Of a stretch of 64,000 nt of DNA, positions 1-9,181 are shown piece by piece. Position 1 is the stretch's first letter. The number at the start of each line of letters is the position of its first letter. Origin of the DNA: Actinorugispora endophytica (lineage in GTDB: Bacteria; Actinomycetota; Actinomycetes; Streptosporangiales; Streptosporangiaceae); the NCBI RefSeq assembly GCF_004363075.1, contig NZ_SNYN01000013.1, forward strand, positions 1 to 64,000. The letters are read 5' to 3'. The notes under the pieces were generated by a model. The model worked only from the letters and a program-made list of their open reading frames with translations. It was not told the origin of the DNA and did not search any database. The translations under genes were made by a program, and so were the position numbers.

Positions 1-237
1 CGGCACGCCCCCGGCGGGGCGGGGCGGGGCGTGTCGCGGCTCTCTGGTGTCGGGGGGGCCCGGCTCGTGGGTGGTGCCGCCCGCGTCCCCCACCCCGCTT
101 TTGTGCACCGCTGCCGCCACGACCATCGAGCAGAGGTACGGAGGAGGGCGGGAGAACCGCCGGATCCGGGAACGGCGGGCGGGCGCGCGTCGTTGTCACG
201 ATGAGAGCCTCACCGCCAGGCGATGGAAGGTGCCCGC

Positions 238-729
238 ATGCCGCTGCTGACCGTGATCGCGCTGATGGCGCTGCCATTCCTGGAGATCTGGCTGATGATC
301 CTGGTCAGCGGGCAGATCGGGGTGTCCTGGACGATCGCTCTGCTGTGCGCGCTGAGCATCACCGGGGTCCTCGTGGTGCGCCGGGCGGGACGCGGCGCCT
401 ACACCGACGCCCGGAAGGCCATGCGCACCGGCGAGCCCCCGAAGGGGTCGCTGCTGGACACGCTGATGCTGCTGGTGGGCGGTGTCCTGCTGGTCACCCC
501 CGGTTTCCTCACCGCGCTGCTGGGCGCGCTGATGGCGCTGCCCTTCACCCGCCCGGTCCTGCGCTGGGCGTTCCGCGGCTGGGCCGAACGCCGCCTGGCG
601 CGCGTGCGCGCCCAGATGGAGGCCGACCTGGTCTCCGTGCGCGAGAACACCCCGGACGACCGCCCGCCGGGCTCGGGCCGGATCATCCAGGGGCGCATCG
701 TCACCGACGACGACCCCGGCCGGCGCTGA
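238..729 (+). CDS. fxsA: FxsA family cytoplasmic membrane protein
   Basis: Protein of 163 residues. Two hydrophobic stretches near the N-terminus (about residues 3-28 and 32-48) and a third about residues 80-105 are followed by a charged cytoplasmic tail, the FxsA (PF04186) layout. The family is a small inner-membrane protein; E. coli FxsA relieves phage exclusion by F, but its role in actinomycetes is unknown. I chose ATG 238 because GGAAGG lies about 8 bases upstream; an in-frame ATG at 223 would add five residues but overlaps that ribosome site. No operon partner: the next gene starts about 145 bases later. Confidence 0.85.
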   Translation: MPLLTVIALMALPFLEIWLMILVSGQIGVSWTIALLCALSITGVLVVRRAGRGAYTDARKAMRTGEPPKGSLLDTLMLLVGGVLLVTPGFLTALLGALMALPFTRPVLRWAFRGWAERRLARVRAQMEADLVSVRENTPDDRPPGSGRIIQGRIVTDDDPGRR

Positions 730-874
730 CCCGGTCGACCGCACGCCTCCGGGGCCTCGGCCGCCACGATCGTCAGGAGTGGCGGCCACGCGAACCCGAA
801 CGGCCCGGCCCTGTCGCCGACGAGGCACGTCCGCTTCACACGGGGGGCGTGTCTGATGGGACAATCGTCGCGTG

Positions 875-1678
875 ATGAGCAAAGCGGGCTTCAACTACCT
901 GATGGACATGGACGGCGTGCTCGTGCGGGAGGAGCACCTCGTCCCGGGCGCGGACCAGTTCATCGGCGAACTGCGCGACAACGACACCCCGTTCATGGTG
1001 CTGACCAACAACTCCATCTACACGCCGCGCGACCTGCGCGCCCGGCTGCTGCGCACCGGTCTGGACATCCCGGAGGAAGCCATCTGGACCTCGGCGCTGG
1101 CCACCGCCGGGTTCCTGCAGGAGCAGCGTCCCGGCGGCTCGGCCTACGTCATCGGCGAGTCGGGGCTGACCACCGCGCTGCACAACGCGGGCTACATAAT
1201 GACCGAGCGCGACCCGGACTACGTGGTGCTGGGGGAGACCCGCACCTACAGCTTCGAGGCCATCACCCGCGCGATCCGGCTCGTGGAGAACGGCGCCCGG
1301 TTCATCGCCACCAACCCCGACGAGAAGGGCCCCAGCCGCGAGGGCTCGCTGCCCGCCACCGGAGCGGTCGCCGCGCTGATCGAGAAGGCCACCGGCCGGG
1401 CCCCCTACTACGTGGGCAAGCCCAACCCGCTGATGATGCGCTCAGCGCTGCGGGCGATCGGCGCGCACTCGGAGAACACCCTCATGATCGGCGACCGGAT
1501 GGACACCGACGTGCGCTCGGGCCTCGAGGCGGGCCTGCAGACCATCCTGGTGCTCACCGGGATCTCCGACACCACCACCGCCGAACTGTTCCCGTACCGG
1601 CCGACCGCCGTCATGGCGTCGATCGCGGACCTCGTCGGACGCAGCCGGAACCCCTTCGAGGAGAAGAGCGGGGAGTGA
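875..1678 (+). CDS. HAD-IIA family sugar-phosphate phosphatase (NagD-like)
   Basis: Protein of 267 residues. HAD motif I is DMDGV (nucleophile D11, acid D13), TNN is motif II, a conserved Lys sits in GKPNP and motif III is GDRMDTD. The large cap between motifs II and III is typical of the C2-cap HAD-IIA group (NagD, p-nitrophenylphosphatase, pyridoxal phosphatase). It should dephosphorylate a small phosphorylated metabolite; the substrate cannot be read from sequence. GTG at 872 directly precedes ATG 875. No Shine-Dalgarno is visible, but GACAAT at 860-865 could be a -10 box, so the transcript may be leaderless. Confidence 0.85.
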   Translation: MSKAGFNYLMDMDGVLVREEHLVPGADQFIGELRDNDTPFMVLTNNSIYTPRDLRARLLRTGLDIPEEAIWTSALATAGFLQEQRPGGSAYVIGESGLTTALHNAGYIMTERDPDYVVLGETRTYSFEAITRAIRLVENGARFIATNPDEKGPSREGSLPATGAVAALIEKATGRAPYYVGKPNPLMMRSALRAIGAHSENTLMIGDRMDTDVRSGLEAGLQTILVLTGISDTTTAELFPYRPTAVMASIADLVGRSRNPFEEKSGE

Positions 1679-1699
1679 CCCCGGACCCGGGAGACGACG

Positions 1700-1742
1700 A
1701 AGGGCCGACCGCAGGGGTTCTCGGAACCCGCGGTCGGCCCTT
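1700..1742. terminator. Bidirectional hairpin terminator
   Basis: Perfect 13-bp arms (AAGGGCCGACCGC at 1700-1712 and its complement at 1730-1742) with a 17-base loop, between the convergent HAD phosphatase and rbpA genes. The arms end in TT/AA, so it could act in both directions. Confidence 0.8.
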
Positions 1743-1753
1743 CGGTCGGTGGG

Positions 1754-2137
1754 TCAGGCGCTCTTCCGCTGGCGGGCCAGAGCGTGCAGGTGCTCCTGCT
1801 CCTCTCTGCGCCGTGCGCGCAGCAGTTCGAGCCGTTCGGCCAGGACCTCTTCCAGGTCCTCCATGCTGCGGCGCTCCAGCAGCATGTCCCAGTGGGTGCG
1901 TGTGGGCTTGCCCTTCTTCACCTGCGGCTGCTCGCCGTTGACCATCAGCGCGTTGTCTCCGCAGAAGCGGCACTCCCAGCTGGCGGGGAGTTCTGCCTCT
2001 GTCGCGAACGTGACAGCGAAGCGGTGGCCCCGGGGACAGTCGTAGGTGACCTCTTGGCGCGGCGCCAGGTCGGTGTTGCGGTCGTTCTCGTAGCTCGTTG
2101 CCCCGAGTCGGGTTCCGCGAAGTGCTCGCTCGGCCAT
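1754..2137 (-). CDS. rbpA: RNA polymerase-binding protein RbpA
   Basis: Protein of 127 residues. RbpA is the actinobacterial activator that binds the principal sigma factor and promoter DNA and helps open-complex formation. The zinc ligands are visible as C34, H38, C56 and C59 (CPRGH ... WECRFCG). The basic linker (KKGKPTRTHWDML) precedes a C-terminal helical sigma-interaction domain, and the N-terminal tail carries GATSYEND. Length matches the family. GGAGG lies about 10 bases before the ATG. A perfect sigma-R-type promoter lies upstream (2179-2204), as is known for Streptomyces rbpA, implying induction by thiol-oxidative stress. Confidence 0.95.
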   Translation of the reverse strand: MAERALRGTRLGATSYENDRNTDLAPRQEVTYDCPRGHRFAVTFATEAELPASWECRFCGDNALMVNGEQPQVKKGKPTRTHWDMLLERRSMEDLEEVLAERLELLRARRREEQEHLHALARQRKSA

Positions 2138-2466
2138 CGTGTGCGTGCCTCCAGGCGCTCTTGCGGTCTCGTGGGTGTAACGCGGCGGTCCGTGTCAAGA
2201 TTCCCCGGACGAGGGAGCCCCAACCGTGCGACAATGCCCGGCCCGCACCGCGGTCTCCGGATCCGGCCCCGCCGAACCCTGATTGTGTCCTGTCCCACAC
2301 CGGTCGTGGTGCGGCGAATCGTCGCAGCCCACCCAGGCTTGACGGAAACTTTGCGCGTGGCCGACCATATGCCCGGCGCTGCCGAAAAATCGCGCTTTCG
2401 GCCCGGAATCGTGTTCGAAACATTACGCTCCTAGGATCGGCGCACCCCCGCTCAAGGAGCCCCGTC
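2138..2466. other. Divergent intergenic region rbpA / P450
   Basis: 329 bases with no gene that I can support. It holds the sigma-R promoter of rbpA. The P450 side has a relatively AT-rich patch (2385-2435) where its promoter probably lies, and a good ribosome site AAGGAG at 2454-2459. Confidence 0.6.
2179..2204 (-). promoter_or_regulatory. sigma-R (SigR/SigH)-type promoter of rbpA
   Basis: On the minus strand GGAAT (2204-2200) is followed by exactly 18 bases and GTT (2181-2179), the GGAAT-N18-GTT consensus of the thiol-stress sigma factor SigR. It lies about 42 bases upstream of the rbpA start. rbpA is an established SigR target in Streptomyces coelicolor. Confidence 0.8.
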
Positions 2467-3966
2467 GTGAGCAGCACCCGCCCCACGCCCGGAAGCACTC
2501 CTCCCCCCGCCCGCTGCCCGGCGCGCGCACGGGCCGTCCCGCTCTACCGGGACGCCCGGCGCCCCGACCACGCCCGTCTGTGGGAGGAGCTGCGCGCCCG
2601 GTTCGGCGCGGTCGCCCCGGTCGAGATCACCCCCGGCGTGCCCGGATGGCTGCTGCTGGGCTACCACGAGAACCTCGACGTCCTGCGCGACCCCTCCCGC
2701 TTCTCCGCCGACCCGGGCCGCTCGCTCGGGGCCGGGCCTTCCTGGGGCGGCGTGCTGGCCGTCGAGGGCGAGCGCCACCGCCGACTGCGCGCGCCCATCG
2801 TGGAAGGGCTGGCCGCAGCCGGCGGGCGCCGCCTCAGCAGCGGGATCAGGCGCCTGGCGGGGAAGCTCGTCGACGGCTTCGCCGCCGAGGGGCACGCCGA
2901 CCTGATCGCCTCCTACGCCGCGCCGCTGCCCGCCATGGTGCTGAACCTCCTGTTCGGCCTGGGTGACGAGTACGGCGAGCTGCTGGCCGCGCTGACCTCG
3001 GCCCGGGACGACGGCGACGCCGCCACCGCCGAGCGCGCCGCCGCGGACGTCCGCCGCTACGTCGCCGCGCTCGTGGAGCGCCGCCGGGCCGACCCGGGCG
3101 ATGACTTCGTCTCGCGGCTGCTCGCGCACCCCGCGGGGCTCGCCGACGGCGAGGCGGCCGCCGAGCTGCTGCTGCTCCTGAACGCGGGGCTGGAGCCGAC
3201 CACGCACCTCATCGGCAACGCGCTGCGGCTGCTGCTCACCGGTTCGGAGACCGCCGAGGCCTACCGGGGAGCGGCGCTGCCCGCGGTCGACTTCCTCGAC
3301 TACGTCATGTGGGTGGACCCGCCGCTGCAGACGCTCGCGGGGCGCTATCCCACCCACGACGTGCGCATCGGCGGCGTCGAGATCAAGGAGGGCGAGCCGC
3401 TGTTCCTGGGCTTCGCCCCCGCGCACGCCGACCCCGCGACCCGCCGAGGCGGACGCGGGGACGTCGACGCGTTCGCGGGAAACCGGGCGCACCTGATGTG
3501 GGGAGCGGGGCCGCATGGCTGCCCGGCCCAGGCCCTGGCCTGCGAGATCACGCTCACCGCCATCGATGTCCTGCTCGACCGCCTGGACGGCCTGGCGCTG
3601 GAGCGGGGGGCCGGGGAGCTGCGCTGGCGCGCGTCGCTCTCGGTGCACGGCCTCGTGCGGCTGCCGGTGCGCTTCGCCGCCGAGCCGGGCCCGGCCGCCG
3701 AGACCCGTCCGGTCCGGGAGAAGGGCGCGCGCCGCGTTCTCCCCGCCTCCCAACGGCGCCCCCGGGCCAGAGGCGCCCGTTACGGGGCACCCGGAGGGGC
3801 CGGGGACGCGGCCCCGGGCGAGCCCGTCCGCCACGTGCGCGCCAAAACGCCCCGGCGGCTCCGTGCCACCGGGGCCCGCTACGGAGCCCCCGCCCGGCAG
3901 GAGGCCCGCCCGGCGGACCCCCTGGAGAGCCTGCTCGCCCGCTGGGGCCGGGACGGGCGGGCCTGA
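2467..3966 (+). CDS. Cytochrome P450 lacking the ExxR motif (CYP157-like)
   Basis: Protein of 499 residues from GTG 2467 (AAGGAG 7 bases upstream). The heme loop is WGAGPHGC with thiolate ligand C352; the I-helix has AGLEPTT (residues 240-246), an A/G-E-x-T-T variant typical of bacterial P450s. The near-universal K-helix ExxR is missing: the aligned segment reads YVMW (279-282) before VDPP. Streptomyces CYP157 enzymes are known to have lost this motif, with the Arg changed to Trp. The P450 fold should end near residue 400; the last ~95 residues are an Arg/Ala/Pro-rich tail containing two copies of a GARYGAP motif. The redox partner and substrate are unknown, and catalytic activity is uncertain. 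Confidence 0.85.
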   Translation: MSSTRPTPGSTPPPARCPARARAVPLYRDARRPDHARLWEELRARFGAVAPVEITPGVPGWLLLGYHENLDVLRDPSRFSADPGRSLGAGPSWGGVLAVEGERHRRLRAPIVEGLAAAGGRRLSSGIRRLAGKLVDGFAAEGHADLIASYAAPLPAMVLNLLFGLGDEYGELLAALTSARDDGDAATAERAAADVRRYVAALVERRRADPGDDFVSRLLAHPAGLADGEAAAELLLLLNAGLEPTTHLIGNALRLLLTGSETAEAYRGAALPAVDFLDYVMWVDPPLQTLAGRYPTHDVRIGGVEIKEGEPLFLGFAPAHADPATRRGGRGDVDAFAGNRAHLMWGAGPHGCPAQALACEITLTAIDVLLDRLDGLALERGAGELRWRASLSVHGLVRLPVRFAAEPGPAAETRPVREKGARRVLPASQRRPRARGARYGAPGGAGDAAPGEPVRHVRAKTPRRLRATGARYGAPARQEARPADPLESLLARWGRDGRA

Positions 3967-4026
3967 GGACAGGCGTCCGGCCCGCCCGCGGTGTCCGGCT
4001 TCTCCCGGACGCTCCCGCTCCGGAGG

Positions 4027-7005
4027 TCAGGTGCCCGCGGTCAGCCCCAGGTCGCGGGCGCGGGCCGCGGCGGCGCCGCGGTTGGACACGCCCAGCTTTC
4101 CCAGGATCCGGGACACGTGCACGCTCGCGGTCTTGGCCGAGATGAACAGCTCGGCGGCGATCTCGGCGTTGGTGCGGCCTCGGGCGAGCACGCGCAGCAC
4201 CTGGAGTTCGCGCGGGGTGAGCCCTTCGGGGGCGGTGGGCGCCGCGCCCCCGTCCGCGCCCAGCGACGCGTTCAGCCGCCGCGCCAGGTCCGCGGCGCGC
4301 AGCGCCAGCGGCTCGGCGCCGCACCGTCGGGCCGGTTCGGCGGCCGCGCGCAGGCTCTCCACGGCCTCGGCGCGGTCGCCGTGCGCGGCCGCGGCCTCGG
4401 CCACGCGCAGCAGCGCCTCGGCGTGCGCGAGCACGAAACCGGTCGGCGCCCACGCCTCGGCCGCCGCGCGCCACGCCTTGAGCTCGGCGTCCGGCTCGGC
4501 GTCCTCCAGGACCAGGGCCGAGACGGCGGCGCGGTAGCCGAGATGGGCGGGGGTGTCGACGGCGAGGTGGTCGGACAGGCCGCGCAGCCGCTCCCGCAGG
4601 CGCGCCGCGGCCGGGTGCCCGGGCCCGGCCGCGCGCGCGGCGCGCCCCAGCGCCTCGACCAGCGGCCAGCTGTAGCTCGGCCACAGCGTCAGCCTGGAGT
4701 CGTCGTCCAGCTTCTCGGACACGGCCAGCGCCTCGTCCACCCGCCCGTGCGCCAGCGCGAAGTCCACCATGAAGGCGGACGAGGACAGCATCGGCTGCAA
4801 CCGGGGGGCGGAGCCGATGTCGGACGAGGAGAGGAGGTCCACGGCCGTGGCCGCGCCCGCCAGGTCCCCCCGCGCCAGCGCGATGCGCCCGCCCACGCTG
4901 ACCAGGAACGAGCGGAACAGCGGCATCGGCCACCAGTCGAGCCCGGTCGAGACGGTCTCGCGCGCCCGGGCCAGCTCGCCCGTCTCGTAGTACGCCTCGG
5001 CGAGGTTCAGGGCCAGGAACGCGCCCTGCGGACGCAGCACGCTGTTCCCGCGGGCGCGTTCGATGCCCTCGCGGGCCGTGGCCACGGCCTCGGCGTAGCG
5101 GCCGTGCTCGCGCAGCAGTGAGGACAGGTTGCCCAGTGCCCGCGCCTCCAGTTCCGGGCTGCGGGCCGTGCGTGACATCTTCACCGCGCGGTCGAACATG
5201 GCCAGGGCCTCCTCGACGTCGCCCGCCTGGCCGCGCAGTGTCGCCAGGGTGACCAGCGCGTCGGCCCTGGTGCAGTTCCCGGGGTGCGTGTCGGCGTGGG
5301 CCAGGGCCTCCTCGGCCAGCTCGGTGGCGGACAGGAAGCGGCAGTGCGTGTTTGCGCTGCTCAGGGGCTTCTCGGCGAGCCTGGTGGCGGGCAGTCGGCC
5401 GCCGCGCATCATCAGCTCCCGGGCCAGCACGGCGAGCAGGAAGCCGTACTCGCTGTCCTGGGGCGGGTGGACGTCCAGCGCCGCGACCAGGTCGTCGATG
5501 CCGTCGTGGTCGGCCAGCTGGATGCGGGCCCGGCCGCGGCGGCGCAGCAGCAGCGCGCGCGTGACCAGCGTCTCCCGGTCCGGGTCGGGGACCCGCTCCA
5601 GGAGCGCCAGGCCCTCGTCGCACAGCTTGCGGGCCCGCAGGGCCTCCCCGCTCTCGTACGCCGTTGCGGCGGCCTGGCAGACGACGTCCGCCAGGGTGGT
5701 GCCGACCTGGTCGGCGGCGTCGTCCACGCGGTCCCACAGCTCCAGCACGCGTTCGAGCATGTGCAGTTCCTCGGAGAAGGCGAGGGACTCGCGTGCGCGC
5801 ATCGCCGCCCGCCAGGCCGCGCCGAGGGCCCGGGGGAGTTCGTGCGCGGCGTGGAAGTGGTGGGCCTGCTCGGCGGCGAGCCGGTCGAAGGGGACCAGTT
5901 CGGGGGCCGCGTCCAGGGCCTCGGCGAACCGCAGGTGCAGTCGGGCGTGCCGCCCCGGCAGCAGCTCCTGGTGCACGGCCTCGCGCAGCAGCGAGTGCCG
6001 GAAGGCGTAGCCGCCCTCGGCGACCCGGAGGATGTTGGCGTCCACGGCGGCGCCCAGCGCGGAGTCCAGCGCGCCCTCGTCGAGGCCGGCGACGGCGGCC
6101 AGCAGGCGGTGGTCGATCTGGTCTCCGCTGACCGCGCCCACCGCGGCGACGTCCAGCACCGCCCGGGCCCGCTCGTCGAGCCGCCTGGCCGCCCTCAGCA
6201 GCAGGTCGCGCGATCCGGCGGGGACCGATCCCTGGGGCTCGGGGTCCTCCAGGAAGGACTCCACGAACAGCGGGAAGCCGCCGGTGCGCTCGTACAGGGT
6301 GGCGAGTTCCGACGGGGACGGCGTCCGCCCGCTGATCGCCGCGGCCTGCTCGGCGACTTCCGAGCGCGACAGCGGTCCCAGGTCCAGGTGCGACACGCCG
6401 GGCAGCCGCCGCAGTTCGGGGAGCAGGCGGCGCAGCGGGTGCTCGCGGTGCAGGTCGTCCGAGCGGTAGCCGGCCACGATCTGCACCGGCGCGGACTCCA
6501 GGTTGCGGATGAGGAAGACCAGCAGGTCGCGGGTCGCGGAGTCGGCCCAGTGCAGGTCCTCGATGACGACGCTGAGCCCGCCGTCCGCGGCCGCCGCCAC
6601 CAGCAGGGTCAGGATCTCACCGAAGAGCCGCCCCCGCGCCTCGACGCGGTCGGGCGGCGGGGGGCCCAGCTCGGGGAGCAGACGGGCGAGCTCCTGCTCT
6701 CCGGCGCCGCCCGCCGCGGACCCGAACAGCGCGCCCCGGGCGCGCAGCAGCTGGCGCAGCACCGCGACGAAGGGCGCGAAGGGCAGGCCCTCCACCCCCA
6801 GTTCCAGGCAGCCGCCGCGCAGCACCAGAGGGGTGGCGGTGCGTCCGGCGAACTCGGCCAGCAGCCGGGACTTGCCCACGCCCGCCTCACCGCCCAGCAG
6901 CACGGTCGTGGAGCCGTCGGTGCGGACGCGTCGCGCGTGGTCCAGGAGGGTCCGGAGTTCCGCGGTGCGGCCGACGAACACCGGGCTCGTGCCGAAAGAG
7001 CTCAT
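4027..7005 (-). CDS. LuxR-family ATP-binding regulator (LAL type)
   Basis: Protein of 992 residues. An N-terminal AAA/STAND ATPase has Walker A GEAGVGKS (residues 39-46) and a Walker B-like segment VVIEDLHWADSA. A long helical, TPR-like middle follows. The C-terminus (about 925-992) is a LuxR/GerE helix-turn-helix (LTPRELQVLRVLARGRTNAE). This is the MalT/LAL architecture: a large, ligand- and ATP-dependent transcriptional activator. The target is unknown; it is not obviously tied to a neighbour. Its 3' end faces the P450 gene across 60 bases. Confidence 0.9.
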   Translation of the reverse strand: MSSFGTSPVFVGRTAELRTLLDHARRVRTDGSTTVLLGGEAGVGKSRLLAEFAGRTATPLVLRGGCLELGVEGLPFAPFVAVLRQLLRARGALFGSAAGGAGEQELARLLPELGPPPPDRVEARGRLFGEILTLLVAAAADGGLSVVIEDLHWADSATRDLLVFLIRNLESAPVQIVAGYRSDDLHREHPLRRLLPELRRLPGVSHLDLGPLSRSEVAEQAAAISGRTPSPSELATLYERTGGFPLFVESFLEDPEPQGSVPAGSRDLLLRAARRLDERARAVLDVAAVGAVSGDQIDHRLLAAVAGLDEGALDSALGAAVDANILRVAEGGYAFRHSLLREAVHQELLPGRHARLHLRFAEALDAAPELVPFDRLAAEQAHHFHAAHELPRALGAAWRAAMRARESLAFSEELHMLERVLELWDRVDDAADQVGTTLADVVCQAAATAYESGEALRARKLCDEGLALLERVPDPDRETLVTRALLLRRRGRARIQLADHDGIDDLVAALDVHPPQDSEYGFLLAVLARELMMRGGRLPATRLAEKPLSSANTHCRFLSATELAEEALAHADTHPGNCTRADALVTLATLRGQAGDVEEALAMFDRAVKMSRTARSPELEARALGNLSSLLREHGRYAEAVATAREGIERARGNSVLRPQGAFLALNLAEAYYETGELARARETVSTGLDWWPMPLFRSFLVSVGGRIALARGDLAGAATAVDLLSSSDIGSAPRLQPMLSSSAFMVDFALAHGRVDEALAVSEKLDDDSRLTLWPSYSWPLVEALGRAARAAGPGHPAAARLRERLRGLSDHLAVDTPAHLGYRAAVSALVLEDAEPDAELKAWRAAAEAWAPTGFVLAHAEALLRVAEAAAAHGDRAEAVESLRAAAEPARRCGAEPLALRAADLARRLNASLGADGGAAPTAPEGLTPRELQVLRVLARGRTNAEIAAELFISAKTASVHVSRILGKLGVSNRGAAAARARDLGLTAGT

Positions 7006-7062
7006 GGCCCAAGTATGCCGAAAAGGACCGGCAGGCCGGGGGCCCGGCGGACGGGGGCCGGG

Positions 7063-7088
7063 GGAGGCCCCGGTCGTCCGGGGCCTCC
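7063..7088 (-). terminator. Hairpin terminator of the DDN-type gene
   Basis: Perfect 11-bp GC arms (GGAGGCCCCGG at 7063-7073, complement at 7078-7088) with a TCGT loop, directly after the stop of the DDN-family gene. No U-run is present, as is usual in high-GC actinomycetes. Confidence 0.65.
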
Positions 7089-7090
7089 GG

Positions 7091-7498
7091 TCAGGACACG
7101 CGCTCCAGGACGACGATCGGGATCACCCGGTCGGTCTTCGCCTGGTAGGAGTCGTACTCCGGCCAGACCAGCGCCAGACGCGGCCAGAGCCGGGCCCGCT
7201 CCTCCTCGTCGGCGGTGCGCGCGCGTGCGGTGAACCTGTCCGCCCGGACCTGGACCTTGACCTCCGGATTGGCGGTCAGGTTGAGGTACCACAGCGGATG
7301 GGACTCCGCGCCCCCCTTGGAGGCCACGACCGCGTAGTCCGGTCCGTCCTCGACGTAGATCAGCGGTGTGCTGTGCTCCTTGCCGCTCTTGCGCCCGACC
7401 GTGGTCAGGATCAGGGTGGGCACCCCCGGCTGCCAGATGTGCCCCTCCTCGCCGTCGGTCTCCACGTACCGCTTGACATGCTCGGCTCCGTACAGCAT
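7091..7498 (-). CDS. Nitroreductase/deazaflavin-dependent oxidoreductase family (DDN-like)
   Basis: Protein of 135 residues. TLILTTVGRKSGKEHSTPL is the hallmark of the split beta-barrel DDN family (F420H2-dependent reductases such as Mycobacterium Ddn), followed by the conserved HPLWYLNLTANP segment. It probably binds F420 and reduces a small quinone-like substrate; this is inferred from family. ATG 7498 has GGGGAGG about 7 bases upstream, so I reject the 21-residue N-terminal extension available in the frame. Confidence 0.85.
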   Translation of the reverse strand: MLYGAEHVKRYVETDGEEGHIWQPGVPTLILTTVGRKSGKEHSTPLIYVEDGPDYAVVASKGGAESHPLWYLNLTANPEVKVQVRADRFTARARTADEEERARLWPRLALVWPEYDSYQAKTDRVIPIVVLERVS

Positions 7499-7702
7499 GG
7501 CCGTCCTCCCCTGGTCGCCGGTGCTTCTCGGGTGCCTGCTTCCCCGCCGGCGGGGTTTCACCCGCGCGACCGCCCGCGACTCCCGCCCGCGACTCCCGGT
7601 CGCGAAAAAGCCACGGAGAGCTTACTTTTCCGGGGCCCGGGTGGTTAGGGTCGGTGCGCGTCCCCAATACCGGTATCCGTGTGCTCACCGGAGGTCATGC
7701 GC

Positions 7703-9133
7703 GTGCCCGATCGTCGCCGTCCCTCACCCGCCCTCTTCGCGACAGCCCTGCTGGCCGCCGCGGTGCTGCTGCTGACCGCCGCCCCGACGGCGGCCGCCCA
7801 GGAAACGACCGAACCCGACATCCGCGCCCGGCTGGAGGCCGTGCCCGGCCTCACGGTGGTGGAGGAGAAGTCCGTCCCCGCCGAGGGCTTCCGCTACTTC
7901 GTGCTGAGCTTCACCCAGTACACCGACCACGACCGGCCCCGCGCGGGCACCTTCGAGCAGCGGCTGACCCTGCTGCACCGCGGCTTCGACCGGCCGACCG
8001 TGCTGCACACCAGCGGGTACCAGGTCTCCACCGTCCCGTCCCGGTCCGAGCCCACCCGGCTGGTCGACGGCAACCAGATCTCCACCGAGCAGCGCTTCTT
8101 CGGCACGTCCCGCCCCGACCCCGCCGACTGGGACACCCTGGACATCCGCCAGGCCGCCGCAGACCACCACCGCGTCATCGAGGCCGTCGACGACGTCTAC
8201 ACCGGGGCCTGGATCTCCACCGGGGCCTCCAAGGGCGGCATGACATCGGTCTACCACCGCCGCTTCTACCCCCACGACGTGGAGGGCACCGTGGCCTACG
8301 TGGCGCCCAACGACGTCCGCGACAACGAGGACAGCGCCTACCTGGAGTTCTTCGACACCGTCGGCGGCTCCTCCGACTGTCAGCAGGACCTGGAGGGACT
8401 CCAGCGGGAGGCACTGGAGCGGCGCGGCGAACTCGTGGCGCACTACGAGGGCCTGGCCGAGCGGAACGGCTGGACCTTCCACCGCGGCATCGGCGGCGCC
8501 GACGAGGCCCTGGAGATGCTCGTCCTCGACACGGCGTGGGCGTTCTGGCAGTACCGGGGCGTCGACGAGTGCGGGGAGGTGCCCGGTGCCGACGCCCCCA
8601 CCGCCGACATCGCCGCATTCCTGGACGAGGTCGCCGGGTTCGCCTTCTACACCGACCAGGGCATCGAACCCTACGTCCCCTACTACTTCCAGGCGGCCAC
8701 CCAGCTGGGCACGCCGAGCGTGCCCACCGACCACCTCGACGGCCTGCTGCGCCACCCGGACCTGTTCCACGCGGCCAACTACCTGCCGCCCGAGCTGGAG
8801 GGACCGCGCTTCGACCGCCGGGCGATGCCCGACATCGACCGCTGGGTGCGCACGCGCGGCACGCGGCTGCTGTTCGTCGACGGCGAGTACGACCCGTGGT
8901 CGGCCGAACCGTTCGAAGTGGGGCGCGGCGGCCGGCGCGACGCCCACTCCTTCACCGCTCCGGGCGCCAACCACGGCGCGAGCATCGCCGCGCTGGACGA
9001 GGCGGACCGGGCGGCGGCCACCGCCGCGCTGACGCGCTGGGCCGGCCTGGACGGCGTGACCCCGCTCAGGGCCGTCCCCGACCGGATCCCGGGCCTGGAC
9101 GACGCGGCCGACCCCGTCCGGCGGCCGCTGTAG
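7703..9133 (+). CDS. Secreted S37-family (PS-10) tripeptidyl aminopeptidase
   Basis: Protein of about 476 residues. An N-terminal signal peptide has an Arg-rich start, a hydrophobic core ALFATALLAAAVLLL and a probable signal peptidase I site after AAA before QETTEP. The serine nucleophile lies in STGASKGGMT (GxSxGG); the Asp/His acid-base pair are probably in DGEYDPWS and PGANHGAS. This matches the Streptomyces PS-10 prolyl tri/tetrapeptidyl aminopeptidases (MEROPS S37), which trim peptides outside the cell. GTG 7703 is chosen because GGAGG (7690-7694) lies 8 bases upstream; ATG 7697 would be only 2 bases from it. Confidence 0.85.
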   Translation: MPDRRRPSPALFATALLAAAVLLLTAAPTAAAQETTEPDIRARLEAVPGLTVVEEKSVPAEGFRYFVLSFTQYTDHDRPRAGTFEQRLTLLHRGFDRPTVLHTSGYQVSTVPSRSEPTRLVDGNQISTEQRFFGTSRPDPADWDTLDIRQAAADHHRVIEAVDDVYTGAWISTGASKGGMTSVYHRRFYPHDVEGTVAYVAPNDVRDNEDSAYLEFFDTVGGSSDCQQDLEGLQREALERRGELVAHYEGLAERNGWTFHRGIGGADEALEMLVLDTAWAFWQYRGVDECGEVPGADAPTADIAAFLDEVAGFAFYTDQGIEPYVPYYFQAATQLGTPSVPTDHLDGLLRHPDLFHAANYLPPELEGPRFDRRAMPDIDRWVRTRGTRLLFVDGEYDPWSAEPFEVGRGGRRDAHSFTAPGANHGASIAALDEADRAAATAALTRWAGLDGVTPLRAVPDRIPGLDDAADPVRRPL

Positions 9134-9174
9134 GGCGAAGGGGCCGGCGCGGACCCCGCGCCGGCCCCTTCGCC
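9134..9174. terminator. Bidirectional hairpin terminator
   Basis: Perfect 17-bp arms (GGCGAAGGGGCCGGCGC at 9134-9150 and complement 9158-9174), starting right after the S37 peptidase stop codon and ending just before the stop of the convergent UMF1 transporter gene. Confidence 0.85.
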
Positions 9175-9181
9175 GAGGCGC

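Noticed and set aside
1-237. Short frame at 47-250
   Set aside because: 67 residues of Arg/Gly/Pro-rich sequence with no motif. I see no gene before fxsA.
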